DNA from: Acanthococcus lagerstroemiae
Lineage: Eukaryota; Arthropoda; Insecta; Hemiptera; Eriococcidae
Assembly (NCBI GenBank): GCA_031841125.1
Contig: CM063106.1
Span: forward strand, 35,212,001 to 35,276,000
Length of the DNA stretch: 64,000 nucleotides
Reading direction: 5' to 3'
Part shown: positions 1 through 10,759 of the stretch, piece after piece
How positions within the stretch are numbered: the first letter of the stretch is position 1
Layout: every line of letters begins with the position of its first letter
Program-made: the position numbers and the translations under genes
Notes under the pieces: generated by a model
The model's database searches: none
What the model was told of the DNA's origin: nothing
Seen by the model: only the letters and a program-made list of their open reading frames with translations

Positions 1-1455
1 ATTACTGCATACTTTTGAAGCTTCTTTTATGCGACTTTTTCTAGCATGACATTTTTCAAGACAGTCTCTTTGTAGATTCCAACAATAATCTGCCATCATA
101 TGGGCATCCCATCTTCCTTGATATCTCTCTTCCATTGTCCGCATGTCTTGGTGACTTCTTTCACCTTGTTCTTCACTCATATCACTCAGGTTTTCTGCGA
201 ACCAATCTAAATGGCTATGCAGAAAATATGAACTTTAATGCTCATATTGCAACCAAGATTTTTGAAACATTTGAGCATGGTTTCCACTAGCCGTTTGTAG
301 TTTGCATCCCTGTAATTACCCAAGAAGTTTTCCACTATTAGAACGAATGAGGTCCAGGCTTTTAATTCAAGTTCATTCATTACACTAGTAAAATTAGGGT
401 CTTTCATAAGTTGTCTTATTTGCGGACCATCAAAAATACCAGCCTTCAGTTTTTCCATACTCAGTCCAGGCATTTTCTGTGTTATGTATGCAAAACAAGA
501 CCCATCATGATCGAGAGCTTTCACAAATTGCTTCATGAGACCTAATTTGATATGTAAAGGGGGCAAAATGATTCTTTCCCTCTCAATAAGAGGCTGATTA
601 ATGATATTTTTTGAACCAACCATCATATTTTTTCTCACAGGCCATTTTTCTTGATCCAGTGTTCATTTTTGGCTCTGCTGTCCCAGAGACACAAAAAACA
701 GGGATACTTTGTATTACCACCTTGCTGGCCAAGAGAAAATTAACCATTCTGAGATCAACACAAACTAACCCCTCATGCTGATGGTATTTAATTTTCTCGA
801 TGACGAAGGCAATGGTCTCATGTACTTCTTTTAGTTTTGTGGAGTGAGCAATCGGAATAGAGGCATATTTGTTGCCATTGTGCAACAGCATACACTTCAG
901 GCTTCGTTTTGAACTGTCAGTGAAGAGACGCCAATCACCTGGTGAATATTGAGGAAGACCCAGTTTCAACAAGAGATTTTCAACATCTTGGCAAAATACA
1001 CCTTTCTCGTCATCTGAAAATAATGACAAAAACTCTTTCTCTCTTGTACGATAAAACGTAATTTTTATTCCATGACTGAGTAAATTCTTCTCACCCAACC
1101 GTGAAGCAAGCAACTCAGCAGCTTCTTTTGACAGATCGAGATCCCTTATGAGATCGTTTAGTCCATTTTGATCAAATTGTTGAAGTGTCAAAGAATCGTC
1201 GACATAATCAGAGTCATTATCCTGATCTAGATCCTGATCTACATCTAAAAATGATGCAGTATTCTCATCTTCAGGAAGCTCTGGCAATGTGAGAATAGGT
1301 ATTTCTTCTGAATGTGGAACAGGACGTCTAGCAGATGGGAGATCTGGGTAAGTCCGTTGCACTTGAACCTGCACAATATGTACCAAGTGGACATAGCTGT
1401 ATCTCAGAAACAGTAGCTGATAGGAAAAAACGGGTTGCATTTTTGAAATCAGCAC
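1..1455 (-). pseudogene. Broken copy of a multi-copy arthropod orphan protein family
   Basis: Read on the minus strand from 1455 leftwards, the protein runs in one frame to about 735, shifts to a second frame carrying KYPCFLCLWDSRAK (a C-x2-C pair) to about 645, shifts again to the frame starting at 638 (motifs LPPLHIKLGLMKQF, IFDGPQIRQLM, FLGNYRDANYKRL), and shifts once more near 212 to HLDWFAENLSDMSEEQGER and MEERYQGRWD before leaving the window at base 1. At least three single-base frameshifts make it non-functional. I recognise this protein as a conserved family that recurs in many copies in insect and cnidarian genomes and is normally left unnamed. Its copy number suggests it travels with a transposon, but I see no terminal repeats here. 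The acidic N-terminal part (about residues 60-85, rich in D and E) precedes the conserved body. Function unknown. The call of family membership is firm; the transposon link is inference. Confidence 0.75.
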
Positions 1456-1885
1456 CCTAAAAAAAAAAACAAATCAGCTGTTTATTTGCCGGCAACAAAA
1501 TGTGTGTTGGGCAGTGTAATTAGTCACGGTCGTCGGAGGGGAGGATAAAATGTAAAATAAATGAAAATAAATAAACCGACCTTCATTAGTTTGTAATTTC
1601 AGGAACATCACTGGACTGCTAGACTTTGACACTAGGGTAGATTGTCAAAAAATTTTTCTTAGAAATTGCCAACGCAACCTGGGAAAAAGTTGCCTTTTGT
1701 GAAAAAAAAATTTATTTAAGATTTTTTTTTTTGTAAATTTTCTCCAAGGGATTTGTCCTCGAAATGATATACTTTAGGACTAAAAACTGAATGTCACTCA
1801 GCGCTTTAAGATTGCAGGTTATGAAAAATGTCTGCATAACCTTTTTCATTGTATTCATTACAACCTTCAAATTAGTTCATATACG

Positions 1886-2215
1886 AATTTTACCTATCTG
1901 TGAAACTGAAGGCGCTAAAGCACTTACAATAATTTGTTCCTTTATAGCGCCTTCAGTATGGCAGATAGGCAAAATTTGCATGTACTTCAACAGTAGTAAT
2001 AACTGAGATCTACAAAATATGTTATGTACTAATTTTACCTATCTGTAATATCGAAGGCGCTATGAAACGACAAAATATTCTAAGTACTATAGCGCCTTCA
2101 ATTTCATAGATAAGAAAAATTTGAATATGTCTGTTTTTGTTACTCCTAATTTCTAGAATTAAAAATGCTATGCGCAAATTTGGTCCATCTCGCATATTGA
2201 AGGCGGCTTAGCGGT
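1886..2215. repeat. Tandem array of palindromic units (two full hairpins plus a half)
   Basis: Two hairpins of about 92 bp lie 145 bp apart. In the first, arm 1886-1920 pairs with 1941-1976; in the second, arm 2031-2067 pairs with 2087-2120. The shared core is CTATCTG followed by GAAGGCGCTA. A third left arm with a degraded version starts near 2180 and has no right arm. This is a repeat of fold-back units, perhaps a degraded palindromic MITE that was duplicated in tandem. Confidence 0.7.
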
Positions 2216-2259
2216 ACAGAAGGTGGAAGCTGTATTGTTCACGACGCGACGCAAGTACA

Positions 2260-2940
2260 AGGGTGGGTCAATAAATAAATTCCCCCTCTCCTAACTTGCG
2301 AACGACTGCATGTAAAAAAACGTGCGACCCCGCGGTGGACAGGTACTACCCTCTAGCTTACCAGTATACAAAATCAATCCGATCTGTTCAGTACAACCTC
2401 TTGAAGCGGGCGTTAAACATGTTGACGTCTTTGCACTTTTCCTCCAACTTGGAAAAACGCGTGCTATTCAGTTTCTGACTTTAGAAAAAACAAAGCGCCG
2501 CAATGATTCACAAACGCTTAAAAAATCAGCATAGTGATGTTTTTCGACCAATGTATCGATTTTTATCCCACGATAAGTGCGAATTTCATCACTGATTTTT
2601 TGTATTAACGCGGCTGTTGTCACACACGATGGCCTTCTTGCCCGGAATCTGTCTTCAGTTGTGGCCCGACCCACTTTAAATTCACCGTACCCACTTTCAA
2701 ATTTGTTGTATCGACATTATCGAATCACCATACTGATTATCTAAAGTCAAAAACCAAATTATAGCACTGTTCTAAGTTGGAAAAAAAGTGCGAAGACATC
2801 ACGGGGTTGTATACAATGATCGAGTTAATTTTTGATACCGGTAAACTAGAGGGTAGTACCTGTCTACCGAGGGGTCGCGCGTTTGTTTCCATGCCGTCGT
2901 TCGCAAATTAGGAGAAGGGAAACTTATTTGGTGACCCACC
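2260..2940. mobile_element. Deleted mariner/Tc1-type element with long terminal inverted repeats
   Basis: The left arm (2260 to about 2495) and the right arm (about 2705 to 2940) are imperfect inverted copies over roughly 235 bp. Both arms carry GGGTGGGTCA-like ends, TTGCGAACGAC, GGTAGTACC or its complement, and CCAACTT. TACA stands immediately outside both ends (2256-2259 and 2941-2944), which contains the TA expected of mariner-type insertion. The centre keeps a short piece of mariner transposase on the minus strand, so this is an internal-deletion derivative. Confidence 0.75.
2530..2700 (-). pseudogene. Mariner transposase remnant (N-terminal DNA-binding region)
   Basis: The minus strand encodes GEFKVGRATTEDRF, RRPSCVTTAALIQKISDEI and RGIKIDTLVE. 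This matches the stretch of mariner transposase that links the two N-terminal helix-turn-helix units (EFK-x-GR, then R-x-GRPS, then IxKIxxxI). Only about 50 residues survive; the catalytic D,D34D domain is absent and the frame ends at a stop near 2471. It sits exactly between the two long inverted arms, as expected for a deletion derivative of a mariner element. It cannot be active. Confidence 0.65.
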
Positions 2941-2964
2941 TACAGCCCACCCACCTTTGTCCTA

Positions 2965-3930
2965 AAAGATGAGGAGATTGGGCTCTGTATAGCCTAGAAG
3001 TACCTGGGGGCTGTGGCTCGACGGGAAGTAGCATTTCCGAGAGCACTTCCGACAGACAGCTGAGAAGGCGAATCGAGTAGCTGGACAGCTGTCCCGTCTG
3101 ATATCGAACCTAGGGGGGTGGAGGGAGAAGCGGAGAAGGATGTACGTCAACATCATCATGTCGGTCCTCCTATACGGGGGAGAGGGCAGTATTTGCTGAT
3201 ACCATTAAGATTCCATACAGAAGAGTGGAGATGGAGAAGATTCAGCGAAAAGCCACGATGAGGAGTGTCAGTGCGTACCGCACTGTTTCTTCGGAGGCAG
3301 TAGGCATGTTAGCGTGTATACCGCCGATCGAACTCAAGGTCGGCGAGATAGCGGAGGTATATACGGTGCGAAAAAAAGAACGAAGACGAAACGGGAAGCA
3401 CTTCGGGTCCAGCGAGTCATCCAGCAAGACACGCTTCGGAAGTGAAAGGACGCGCTCGCCCATTCGATCAAGGGCGAATGGACCCGAACGCTCATACGCG
3501 ATCTTGATGTATGGGCAGGAAGATGGCACGTAGAGCTGAACTTCCACCTGACCTAAGGCCTGAGCGGCCGCGGGTGCTTCGGCACGTACCTACACCGGAT
3601 GGCGATAGCGCCGAGCCCCGTGTGTATGCACTGTGATCGAGGGGTGGAGGACACACCTTGGTATACCCTGTCCGAGTGTGAGGCCTGGGAGCAGGAGAGG
3701 CGCGGGATGGAGGAAGTATCAACGACGACGACGGCTCATCGGCTGTCTCGCGCCGGACACCCTAGTTCCGAAAATAATGGAAGAGTCGAAGCAGTTGGAA
3801 CCGGGTGTCGGCTTTTGTCTCGGCCATCATGAAGAAGAAGATGCAGACGGAGTGGGCGAGGCAGAAGACCGACGACGAACCAAGCTCGGTCCATACCATC
3901 GAACAGGACAACTCTGTACCATCTTAGAAG
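2965..3930 (+). pseudogene. 3' part of an R1-type non-LTR retrotransposon (reverse transcriptase end and zinc-knuckle tail)
   Basis: Across several plus-strand frames the sequence reads FREHFRQTAEKANRVAGQLS, MYVNIIMSVLLYG (about 3033-3180), then RKATMRSVSAYRTVSSEA and ACIPPIEL (3225-3370), and finally RMAIAPSPVCMHCDRGVED and LSECEAWEQERR (about 3595-3700). The order thumb region, SAYRTVS block, PPIEL block, then C-x2-C tail is the signature of the R1 clade of arthropod LINEs. The tail normally has a histidine in HTLFEC; here it reads YTLSEC, so the zinc-binding histidine is lost. Several frameshifts and the missing upstream endonuclease and palm make it dead. Alanine and glutamate-rich sequence near 3740-3990 is the degraded C-terminus. 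Related minus-strand copy at 45.9-46.3 kb. Confidence 0.75.
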
Positions 3931-4099
3931 AGCTGCTGCAGCTGCTGCGGATCCCCCAGAAGGACTCCTCCGCTGTCACCACCTGCCTGCGTCACCATGC
4001 GTGAGTGAAGAGGAAGCGCGTCCGGCTGTGAGGGACTTGAAATTTCCAGGCTAGTGCTCAGGGAGCGCAAACCTCGGTTAGTAGGGAACCCCATGGTGG

Positions 4100-4290
4100 T
4101 TCCGACAAGACGTACGCATCGGAAGCGGCACGGCGAGATGGGGACTCGGGCCAGCCTCAAAGCGTCCCTCCAGCCACTGATGAGATACTCAAAAGGATAG
4201 TTTCCGGGGCCGGGGGTGCGGTGTTTCAGGGACCACTTTGTCATGCGTGTGCATCGCCGTACATCCCACCACACCATATTGAAGGCGGTA
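4100..4290 (+). repeat. 3' tail of the R1-type LINE, copy 1
   Basis: This block directly follows the LINE coding remnant and contains CACTGATGAGATACTC, TAGTTTCCGGGGCCGG and CATCGCCGTACATCCCACCA. The same blocks, in the same order, recur at 4530-4665, 45665-45780 (minus), 46435-46545, 56343-56455 (minus), 61813-61905 and, more divergent, 9385-9470 (minus). Position after the coding end in two independent copies makes it the 3' untranslated tail. Confidence 0.75.
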
Positions 4291-4374
4291 GATAATGCCC
4301 CTAACATAAGGAGAACAACCACCGGGGTAACCAAGAAAGTAATGTTCCTGTTTTTATAAACACCTTGTCAACAA

Positions 4375-4665
4375 ATTCCTGCGTCGCCACACCTACCAAG
4401 GGGAGGAGGTGAGGGGTAGCGCGTCCATCTGTGTGCACCCGAATTCCAGCTAAATGCTGGATGAGCGTTACCTCAATCAATAGGGTGTCCCATAGTAGCC
4501 CTGGAAGAACACCAGGGATCCGAATCGGAGAGGCGAAAGGGGGCCAGCCTCCATGCGTCCCTCTGATCACTGATGCGATACTCGAAAGGGTGGTTTCTGG
4601 GGCCAGGAGTGCGGTGTCTGGGGAACCACCTCGGTATGCGTGCATCGACATATGCTCCACCAAGT
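4375..4665 (+). repeat. 3' tail of the R1-type LINE, copy 2 (longer)
   Basis: A second, longer tail starts near CCAAGGGGAGGAGGTGAGG and includes GCACCCGAATTCCAG, AATGCTGGATGAGCGTT and TCAATAGGGTGTC before the blocks shared with copy 1. The same upstream part is found inverted at 45785-45905, next to the minus-strand LINE end. It ends at ATATGCTCCACCA. Two tails in tandem suggest a second 5'-truncated insertion next to the first. Confidence 0.7.
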
Positions 4666-4737
4666 GAGCAAATGAGAACTGTTAACGCGGGCTTCAATGT
4701 TCCTCCATTAACTCGAACTTAATTATATCTAGCATTG

Positions 4738-4876
4738 CAGGTCAATCATTAGATTATTAATTGACTGTGGCATTCCGCCTCAAAGTTGACTTTCACTAAT
4801 CTGTCACTGAAGGTCCATCATTCGACTATTAATGAGCCTTAATACTTCGCCACTAAGTCAACCTTAAATAATAAAA
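4738..4876. repeat. Short tandem duplication (about 70 bp, two units)
   Basis: GGTCAATCATTAGATTATTA near 4740 is repeated as GGTCCATCATTCGACTATTA near 4810, each followed by a related CGCC...AAGT...ACTT or ACCTT stretch. Divergence between units is substantial. Confidence 0.55.
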
Positions 4877-4879
4877 CTG

Positions 4880-6300
4880 TCTATAAGTATTCGGCCATCG
4901 ACGTCAAGTGTAGCAGATATTGCCGATCTTTTTTGCCGTGATATTACTTCAAAATTTTTGTACACACATTATGACGAATAAATCAGTCCGTTTTATTTAT
5001 ATAGTCACAGTATAAATCCAAAACTGTGGTACTTGGAAGGAGGAGGACTAAAATCTTAATGAAATGTAACGTGAATATCGTTTTATAGGTGATCAGGTAA
5101 AATTCGATTTTACGCAGTTGAACCGCACATTGAGAATTGTGGTATCTAGAAGCAAGGAGATGGGGTAATTAGGCCACCGGAAGGAATTCAACGATCCAGA
5201 AATCCCTATTTTCTAATGGTATGGTCGAAAAATATCAACTTCATTTGTTTTTTCTGATTTTAAGCCGTTCTTTTGAATGTGAAATCAGTTTGATTCAAAA
5301 AAACATGAAAATTCGTGTTGATAAGAAAATTTTGTTGTATCAGGTCAGTACTGATTCCCATTTCTGGATAACAACTCAGTTGTACTGACACAGAAATAAT
5401 CTTCTGTATAACTTACCTTCGTTGTCGGTCGAGAAAAACCTTCTGAACCTATTTTTCATAGTGGTTCCCAATTCACCGACCGATTTTCCCCCTCACACAG
5501 AGTCTTTTATCACTCAAAAATATCAAAAATCCAAGTACATATAGTATTTTGGAAAGAAGAGAATGACTTCGGAGTTAACTTTTCATACTGGTACCAATTT
5601 TGACTCTGAAATCTTGATTGATGCTATTTTCCTTTTTTCACTTTTGAAATGTATTTTTCGGGCTATTTGTGGGGTAAAAGAAACTAGCATTAAATTTCCA
5701 AATTCGGATTTAGAGCTACCTTGGAAAATCGATTTCGAGCCCTTCAGTTTCCAGGGTGTAAGATCCGAATTTTGACATTTTATTAGATAAAAGCCGGGCT
5801 CTACCAAAGTTTTTTTTGTTTTCTGCCCTTCCATCTCTCCTCTCGGTATCGCTCTACTGCATTTCTCCTGGTCGGGAAGGAAGGGAGGGAGAGGTATGTC
5901 TACCGTAAATAATGGTATTTTTAGGCTTTCAGAAAGTCGTTTCCAGAATGAAAATTGAAGCTTCAATTAAAAGTTCAAGATGAGGCTTACAACCAGCGCC
6001 ACAATTCGATTGAATAGCCACTTTCTTTTTTTAAGAATGTAAGATTCGACTCTCTGGCATCTTCAGTTATTAAAAAACCATTTTATGCATAGTTTAAACG
6101 GGTTATATCCCTCTTAAATGAAATACTACATTGGACAAAGCTTTTGAATATAATCTGCGAAAAAGAAAACCAATCGTGTATTTTAAAAGTAACTGGAAAG
6201 CAAAGTCAAAAATGATTGCACAGGAATTTCTTGTCAGTCTGATCAAAATCGAAGCAGTAAAGTGTCAAAAGTGTCATTTTTCAGATGAATTAACTGGACT
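4880..6300. other. No gene recognised
   Basis: AT-rich sequence with short open frames only. I see no protein motif, RNA gene or clear terminal repeat. The longest frames (5563-5775 plus, 5583-5966 minus) overlap each other on opposite strands and lack any family signature. Confidence 0.5.
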
Positions 6301-6310
6301 GTCCCACTTA

Positions 6311-7177
6311 CAGTGGCGTCACGTGGTGCTCTTTCCCAGGTGTTCTATTGGCGGGTCTGCGCCCTCCCTTTCCCCTCCACAAAAAATCAGTAGTATCAAA
6401 AACTTATGATCAGTATCAGTATGTATAAATAATGAGTATCAATGAAGAATGATGTTGCATCCACCAACTCATCACATAGCATGCGCATGCGCTTCCGGAA
6501 CGTTCATTTTTGCTGGTGAACACCCTGCCATTGAAATTAATGAAGTCTCCGCTTCACTCTTTGTGGTCTTCGTTGCAAACGCCACTGCGACAAGGCCGAC
6601 AAAAGTGTGCAATGTTGCTAGTGAACATCCTACGCGATTCCCATAGTAAGTGTGAAAAAGATAACGCCACTGCATTAAGACCAACGAGAGTGTGCAATAT
6701 TGCTAGTGAACATCTTACGCGATTCCCATAGTATGTGACAAAAATAACGCAACTGCGACAAGACTGACGAGAGTGTGCAATGTTGCTAGTAAACATCCTA
6801 CGCGATTCCCATATTAGATAAGTGTGATAAAGATAACGCCTCTGCATTAAGACCGACAAGAGTGTGCAATATTGCTAGTGAACATCCTACGCAATTCCCA
6901 TAGTATGTGACAAAGATAAAGCCACTGCAACAAGACCAAGAAGAGTGTGCAATGTTGCTATAGTGAACATCCTACACGATTCCCATAGTATGTGACAAAG
7001 ATAAAAACCGCGCGAAGCACAAAGAGAAATATTCAGGCTATTTTTCAATTTTTTGAGGTTATATTTTGTATTTTAATCAAAATTTAAATCATTCCTTGTT
7101 TCTGGGATTTTTGTTGTAAGACAAAAATTAAGTGGGTGTGCAGTGAGCACCTTGAACACCCAGACATGACGCTACTG
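6311..7177 (+). mobile_element. Non-autonomous hAT-type element, family A, 867 bp
   Basis: The ends are CAGTGGCGTCA (6311) and TGACGCTACTG (7177), an 11-bp terminal inverted repeat with one mismatch and the CAG start typical of hAT elements. The flanking octamers CCCACTTA (6303-6310) and CTCACTTG (7178-7185) agree at six of eight positions, as expected of an old 8-bp target duplication. No transposase is present. A reverse-oriented second copy with a perfect 8-bp duplication lies at 26088-26780. The interior contains an 85-bp minisatellite. Confidence 0.85.
6605..7010. repeat. Minisatellite of about 85 bp, five units, inside the hAT family A element
   Basis: GTGTGCAATRTTGCTAG starts at 6605, 6690, 6773, 6862 and 6945, giving spacings of 85, 83, 89 and 83 bp. 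Each unit continues with GTGAACATCCTACGC, ATTCCCATAGTATGTGAC and AAAGATAACGCCACTGC. Units alternate between GCATTAAGACC and GCGACAAGAC variants, suggesting a dimeric pattern. The second copy of the element has three units. Confidence 0.85.
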
Positions 7178-7325
7178 CTCACTTGCAAATTTGGAAAATG
7201 AATGACAGTCGCTATCTCCCAATAGAAGTGATCAAATAAGAAAGTTGGGTTTTCGGGCTCACATTCAAAATATTCGAAATCTGAAATAATCAAAAGAAGG
7301 AAAAATATTAATTTTGATAATTACA

Positions 7326-7572
7326 ATTCGCTTGATCTTTGGCACCTAGTTAATTTCGTCCAGTTAAAGGAAAGAATTTTAATTTAGGATCAACCAATAG
7401 GGAGAAATCACAAATTTGAAAATTCCGAAAATTAGAAAGAAAAGAAAATACGTTTAGGTAGTTGAAATTTGTTTGATTTTTTGACTCTAGTTAATTTCGT
7501 CTATTTAAAGGAGGGAATTTTAACTTAGAGTCCACAAATAGGGAGGAATAACAAATCTGATAATACATACTA
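7326..7572. repeat. Tandem duplication, 138-bp period
   Basis: CTAGTTAATTTCGTC occurs at about 7347 and 7485, each followed by a related TTAAAGGA, GGAATTTTAA or GAATTTTAA, CCA and AATAGGGAG series. Two full units, about 80 percent alike by eye. No coding content. Confidence 0.65.
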
Positions 7573-7582
7573 AAAATCAGCG

Positions 7583-7807
7583 CAGGGATGTAGCGGAGAG
7601 TTTTTTCTGGAGGGGCAAAAATTGTTAAATTCCCAACTGACTCCACTCAAAATTCAAAGTCTCAAAATTTGTTTCTATTAGCTAAAAAAAAAAAACCTTT
7701 TGGCTTCTTGGATTTTCCCAACTTTTGATTCATCTAATACAATTTCTCCACTCCGGCAGAGGCTTGGGAGGGTAGGCTACCCCCGTGCCCCCTTATTTTC
7801 GTCCCTA
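7583..7807 (-). mobile_element. hAT-type short element, family B (225 bp)
   Basis: Ends are CAGGGATGTAGCGGAGAG on the left and CTTATTTTCGTCCCTA on the right. Flanking octamers AATCAGCG (7575-7582) and AATCAGTG (7808-7815) match at seven of eight positions. The whole element reappears inverted at 51989-52210, and related copies with G-runs lie at 13933, 56768 and 58156. It is non-coding. It is inserted just beyond the 138-bp tandem duplication. Confidence 0.8.
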
Positions 7808-7815
7808 AATCAGTG

Positions 7816-9380
7816 ACCTGTAGAGCTTCTATTTCGACAGCTGGTTCGATACTATCTTTGCTATTCGAAATTAGAAAGTTGTTGGTACGCTCAATTCTAC
7901 CCACTTAGAGGAAAGATAATTTTCCACTTCGGAAAGAACTACATTGGACAACTCTTTCTTTCACTTTTACGATCCGGTTTTCACATTAAAAATAAGGGAT
8001 TTGTTGAAAGTAGTAGGAAAGTACATCCCAGTTGGTTGAATGTCCTTTAAGGTTCCTACACAAGATTTGGTGATTTATGAGTAGTAGAAAAGTATGTTCC
8101 AGCTAGCTGACCTTTCAAGTTCCGATCCAAAAGGTCATTCACCTCAGATAGACACAAAAATTCGATAGCGTAGGATCGTGCTTCAAGAAATGCTCGCTTT
8201 CCTTCTAAAACGAATGTTTTCTCCTGCCTTCTAGTGGCGCCCGTGACAGGAAGCTACACAGATGAGATGCGTTTGCAAAGCTGCGACAAAAATGGCTGAA
8301 AAATTTCCTCAACCAAATCGTGCTACATTGTGAATTTATGATTTGTTCGATACAGAAGAGGAGTATGCAGTGAAAGTGTTTTGAAACAAGCATCGATGAC
8401 GACGACAGATACGATATGAGCTGAGGGAGGGTCGATGCGAATTTTCTGATAAGGCGTAGTCGAGCAGAGATTTACTAGCGAAATGCCTTTCTTATTGAAA
8501 TTACCAAATTCTGGAAGTCGAAGAATACGGAAATGAAGGATATAAATTTCCGTGGTCACGGTTCTCCGTGTGTACGGGCAGCAAATATTGAATAATATTC
8601 ATTCTTTTCCAGCGTTGATTCGTCGAACAGTGATTCGTTTTATTTGCAACTAAATATACAGCGGAGAAGATCTGGACTTTCCGTTGTTATTTGATTCGCA
8701 GTCAAACATGTTTTTCTTTTCCCCCCTTTTAAATTCACGAGATCGAGCACTGGAGCATTCACTCTCAGTTTTGAAACAATATAATAAAAATTACAGCACA
8801 CGATATAATGGCGAAGCAGCGCGAATTTTCAGAAACTGTACGCAGACATTCGGTGAAACCTTTCGAGCCGAATTCGGGCGAAATGTTTATGTATGAACAT
8901 GTCTGAGAATTTCGGAACCGGAAATGAAAAACGTCTAGCTATCGCAACGTTCATTTAATTTTCATTTTTCCCCCCTTGTCTCGCGACTGTTTTACTGCAG
9001 CGTAGGAATGCTTAAGCTCGAAATTTATCAATATCGAAGCGAGATTTTTTTCTTCCCTGTTTTTACTACAGTCAGAAATGATATAAATAAAACGCAGATG
9101 AAATATTGATAAATATGTGGAAAGATATACGGTTTTTACTCAGCATGCTCATTGCTCACTTAATCTTTGGACAACAGGCAATATCTAATAAATGCGCTGC
9201 GGTCAATTCTCAATTAGTCCTACACATAGCTTGCGGACATCTTCATAATTCTTCTGGAAGTTACTCCCATTACATTTTGATGATATTGAAAATAACTAGC
9301 TTCAATAAGTCTAAGATGCTTGATTCTGTGATCAGAGCGAGCAATTTCAGATATAGGATGGGCAGTTGATGATAGAGGGG
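7816..9380. other. No gene recognised; one small direct duplication
   Basis: A stretch near 8007-8053 (AGTAGGAAAGTACATCCCAG) is repeated at 8081-8124 (AGTAGAAAAGTATGTTCCAG), each followed by a GTTGG or CTAGCTG stretch and a TTTCAAG or TTTAAGG block. The rest has mixed composition and short frames with no recognisable motif. Confidence 0.5.
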
Positions 9381-9384
9381 CGTA

Positions 9385-9470
9385 TCACGATGCACGCATG
9401 CCAAATTGGCCCCGGGATACAGCACCCCTATCCCGGAAGCGCTCTGAATGGGCCTGCATCAGAATAGGGG
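9385..9470 (-). repeat. Divergent 3' tail of the R1-type LINE
   Basis: CACGATGCACGCATGCCAAA, then CAGCACCCCTATCCCGGAA, follows the order seen at 45665-45720 (minus orientation). Similarity is weaker than between the other tails, and it breaks off after about 85 bp. Confidence 0.5.
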
Positions 9471-9884
9471 GGAACAGGATGGACAATATCGCGAGCCCAA
9501 TAACATTACTGTCATAGAGAGATTTGCTAATATCGCGAAATTAATATTAATAATATCGGTTCGGAATAAAATATATACTGTGATATAATGTAATGAAATT
9601 AATGATATTTTTATAAAAATACCTATTTCATATTACTAAGGTGTCTAAAGTTTAAGGATTTTCCTGAACTTATTCGCCTATTTACAGCCTCTTATAAAGT
9701 AACAGACTCAAAATTTTAGTCCAGTCAAATAAACTTGGAGCGGCACGGGCATCCTGTTTCTGCCGAAAGAGGAGTTACTGAAACTATAGGTATACCTAAC
9801 TCATTGTCACGCACTTTTGAAAATAACGGGCACCCGCCGATAATCCCTCGGAATTGGCAGAACTCCTCTAATACGTTACAAATT

Positions 9885-10584
9885 TGAGTGCGTGCAAATG
9901 AAAGGGGCCTAAGAGCAAAAACGTAGTTTTGAGATAAACGCGTTCAAAGTTTCAGTTTGTTACCACATGAGAATAAATAGAGATAAAAACGTACGGTAAA
10001 AAAGGTACTAAACTAGACATCTTTAACGTTCCAAATCAGTTGATGTACCTTTGGTAGAAATATGTTCCTATTCTCGGCAATTTTTCAAAGTAGACTCTAT
10101 GAATGCCCTTGTCATTGGCAGTGAATTTTTACATCAAAATTGAATATTAATCTATGTTGTTATGGTCTAAAAAGGTATTCTAATGAGAAATTAATTTAAC
10201 GTTCCAAATCAGTTGATGTACCTTTGGTAGAAATAATCCTATTTTCGGCAATTTTTCAAAGTAGACTCTATGAGTGCCCTTTTCATTGGCAGTGAATTTT
10301 TGCATCAAAATTGAATATTAATCTATGTTGTTATGGGCCAAAAAGGTATTCTAATGCGAAATTAATACAAGAACACAACGAATCCACCAAACCAGTCAAA
10401 TTTTTTCAGTAGTATTGAAAACTGCTTGAACAGAAAATTTAATAAGACTGATAACTCTGCGACTATTATAGATATCTACACGCGGTTTTCACTACTCGAT
10501 AGAGCGCGCTTCAGAGCATCAGAATAGTCGATGTCCGCTAAAGGGCCTAATTATCACTTAGGCCCCTTTCATTTGCACCCACTC
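9885..10584. mobile_element. 700-bp terminal-inverted-repeat element
   Basis: TGAGTGSGTGCAAATGAAAG followed by GGGCCTAAG begins at 9885 and its reverse complement ends at 10584, a 29-bp inverted repeat with one mismatch. ATT stands directly outside both ends, a possible 3-bp target duplication of the type made by PIF/Harbinger elements. No transposase is present; the interior is occupied largely by a tandem duplication of about 173 bp. Confidence 0.75.
10022..10366. repeat. Tandem duplication of about 173 bp inside the 700-bp element
   Basis: TTTAACGTTCCAAATCAGTT starts at 10022 and again at 10195. Both units share GTACCTTTGGTAGAAATA, AAAGTAGACTCTATGA and AAAGGTATTCTAATG, with only a few differences, so the duplication is recent compared with most repeats here. 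Confidence 0.9.
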
Positions 10585-10759
10585 AATTATAAAAATTTTT
10601 CATCCAGTCAATAAATCAAATTACAGAAAAGTTTCTTTGCGGATTATTCTACGGATTATCTTATTGAATGACCCACATAAAACTCATAAACTCGAGTGCG
10701 TTTTCCACAATGGAGGCAAATGTGCCCTCTCGTTAGTTTTTCCCAAATATACCTAGAAA

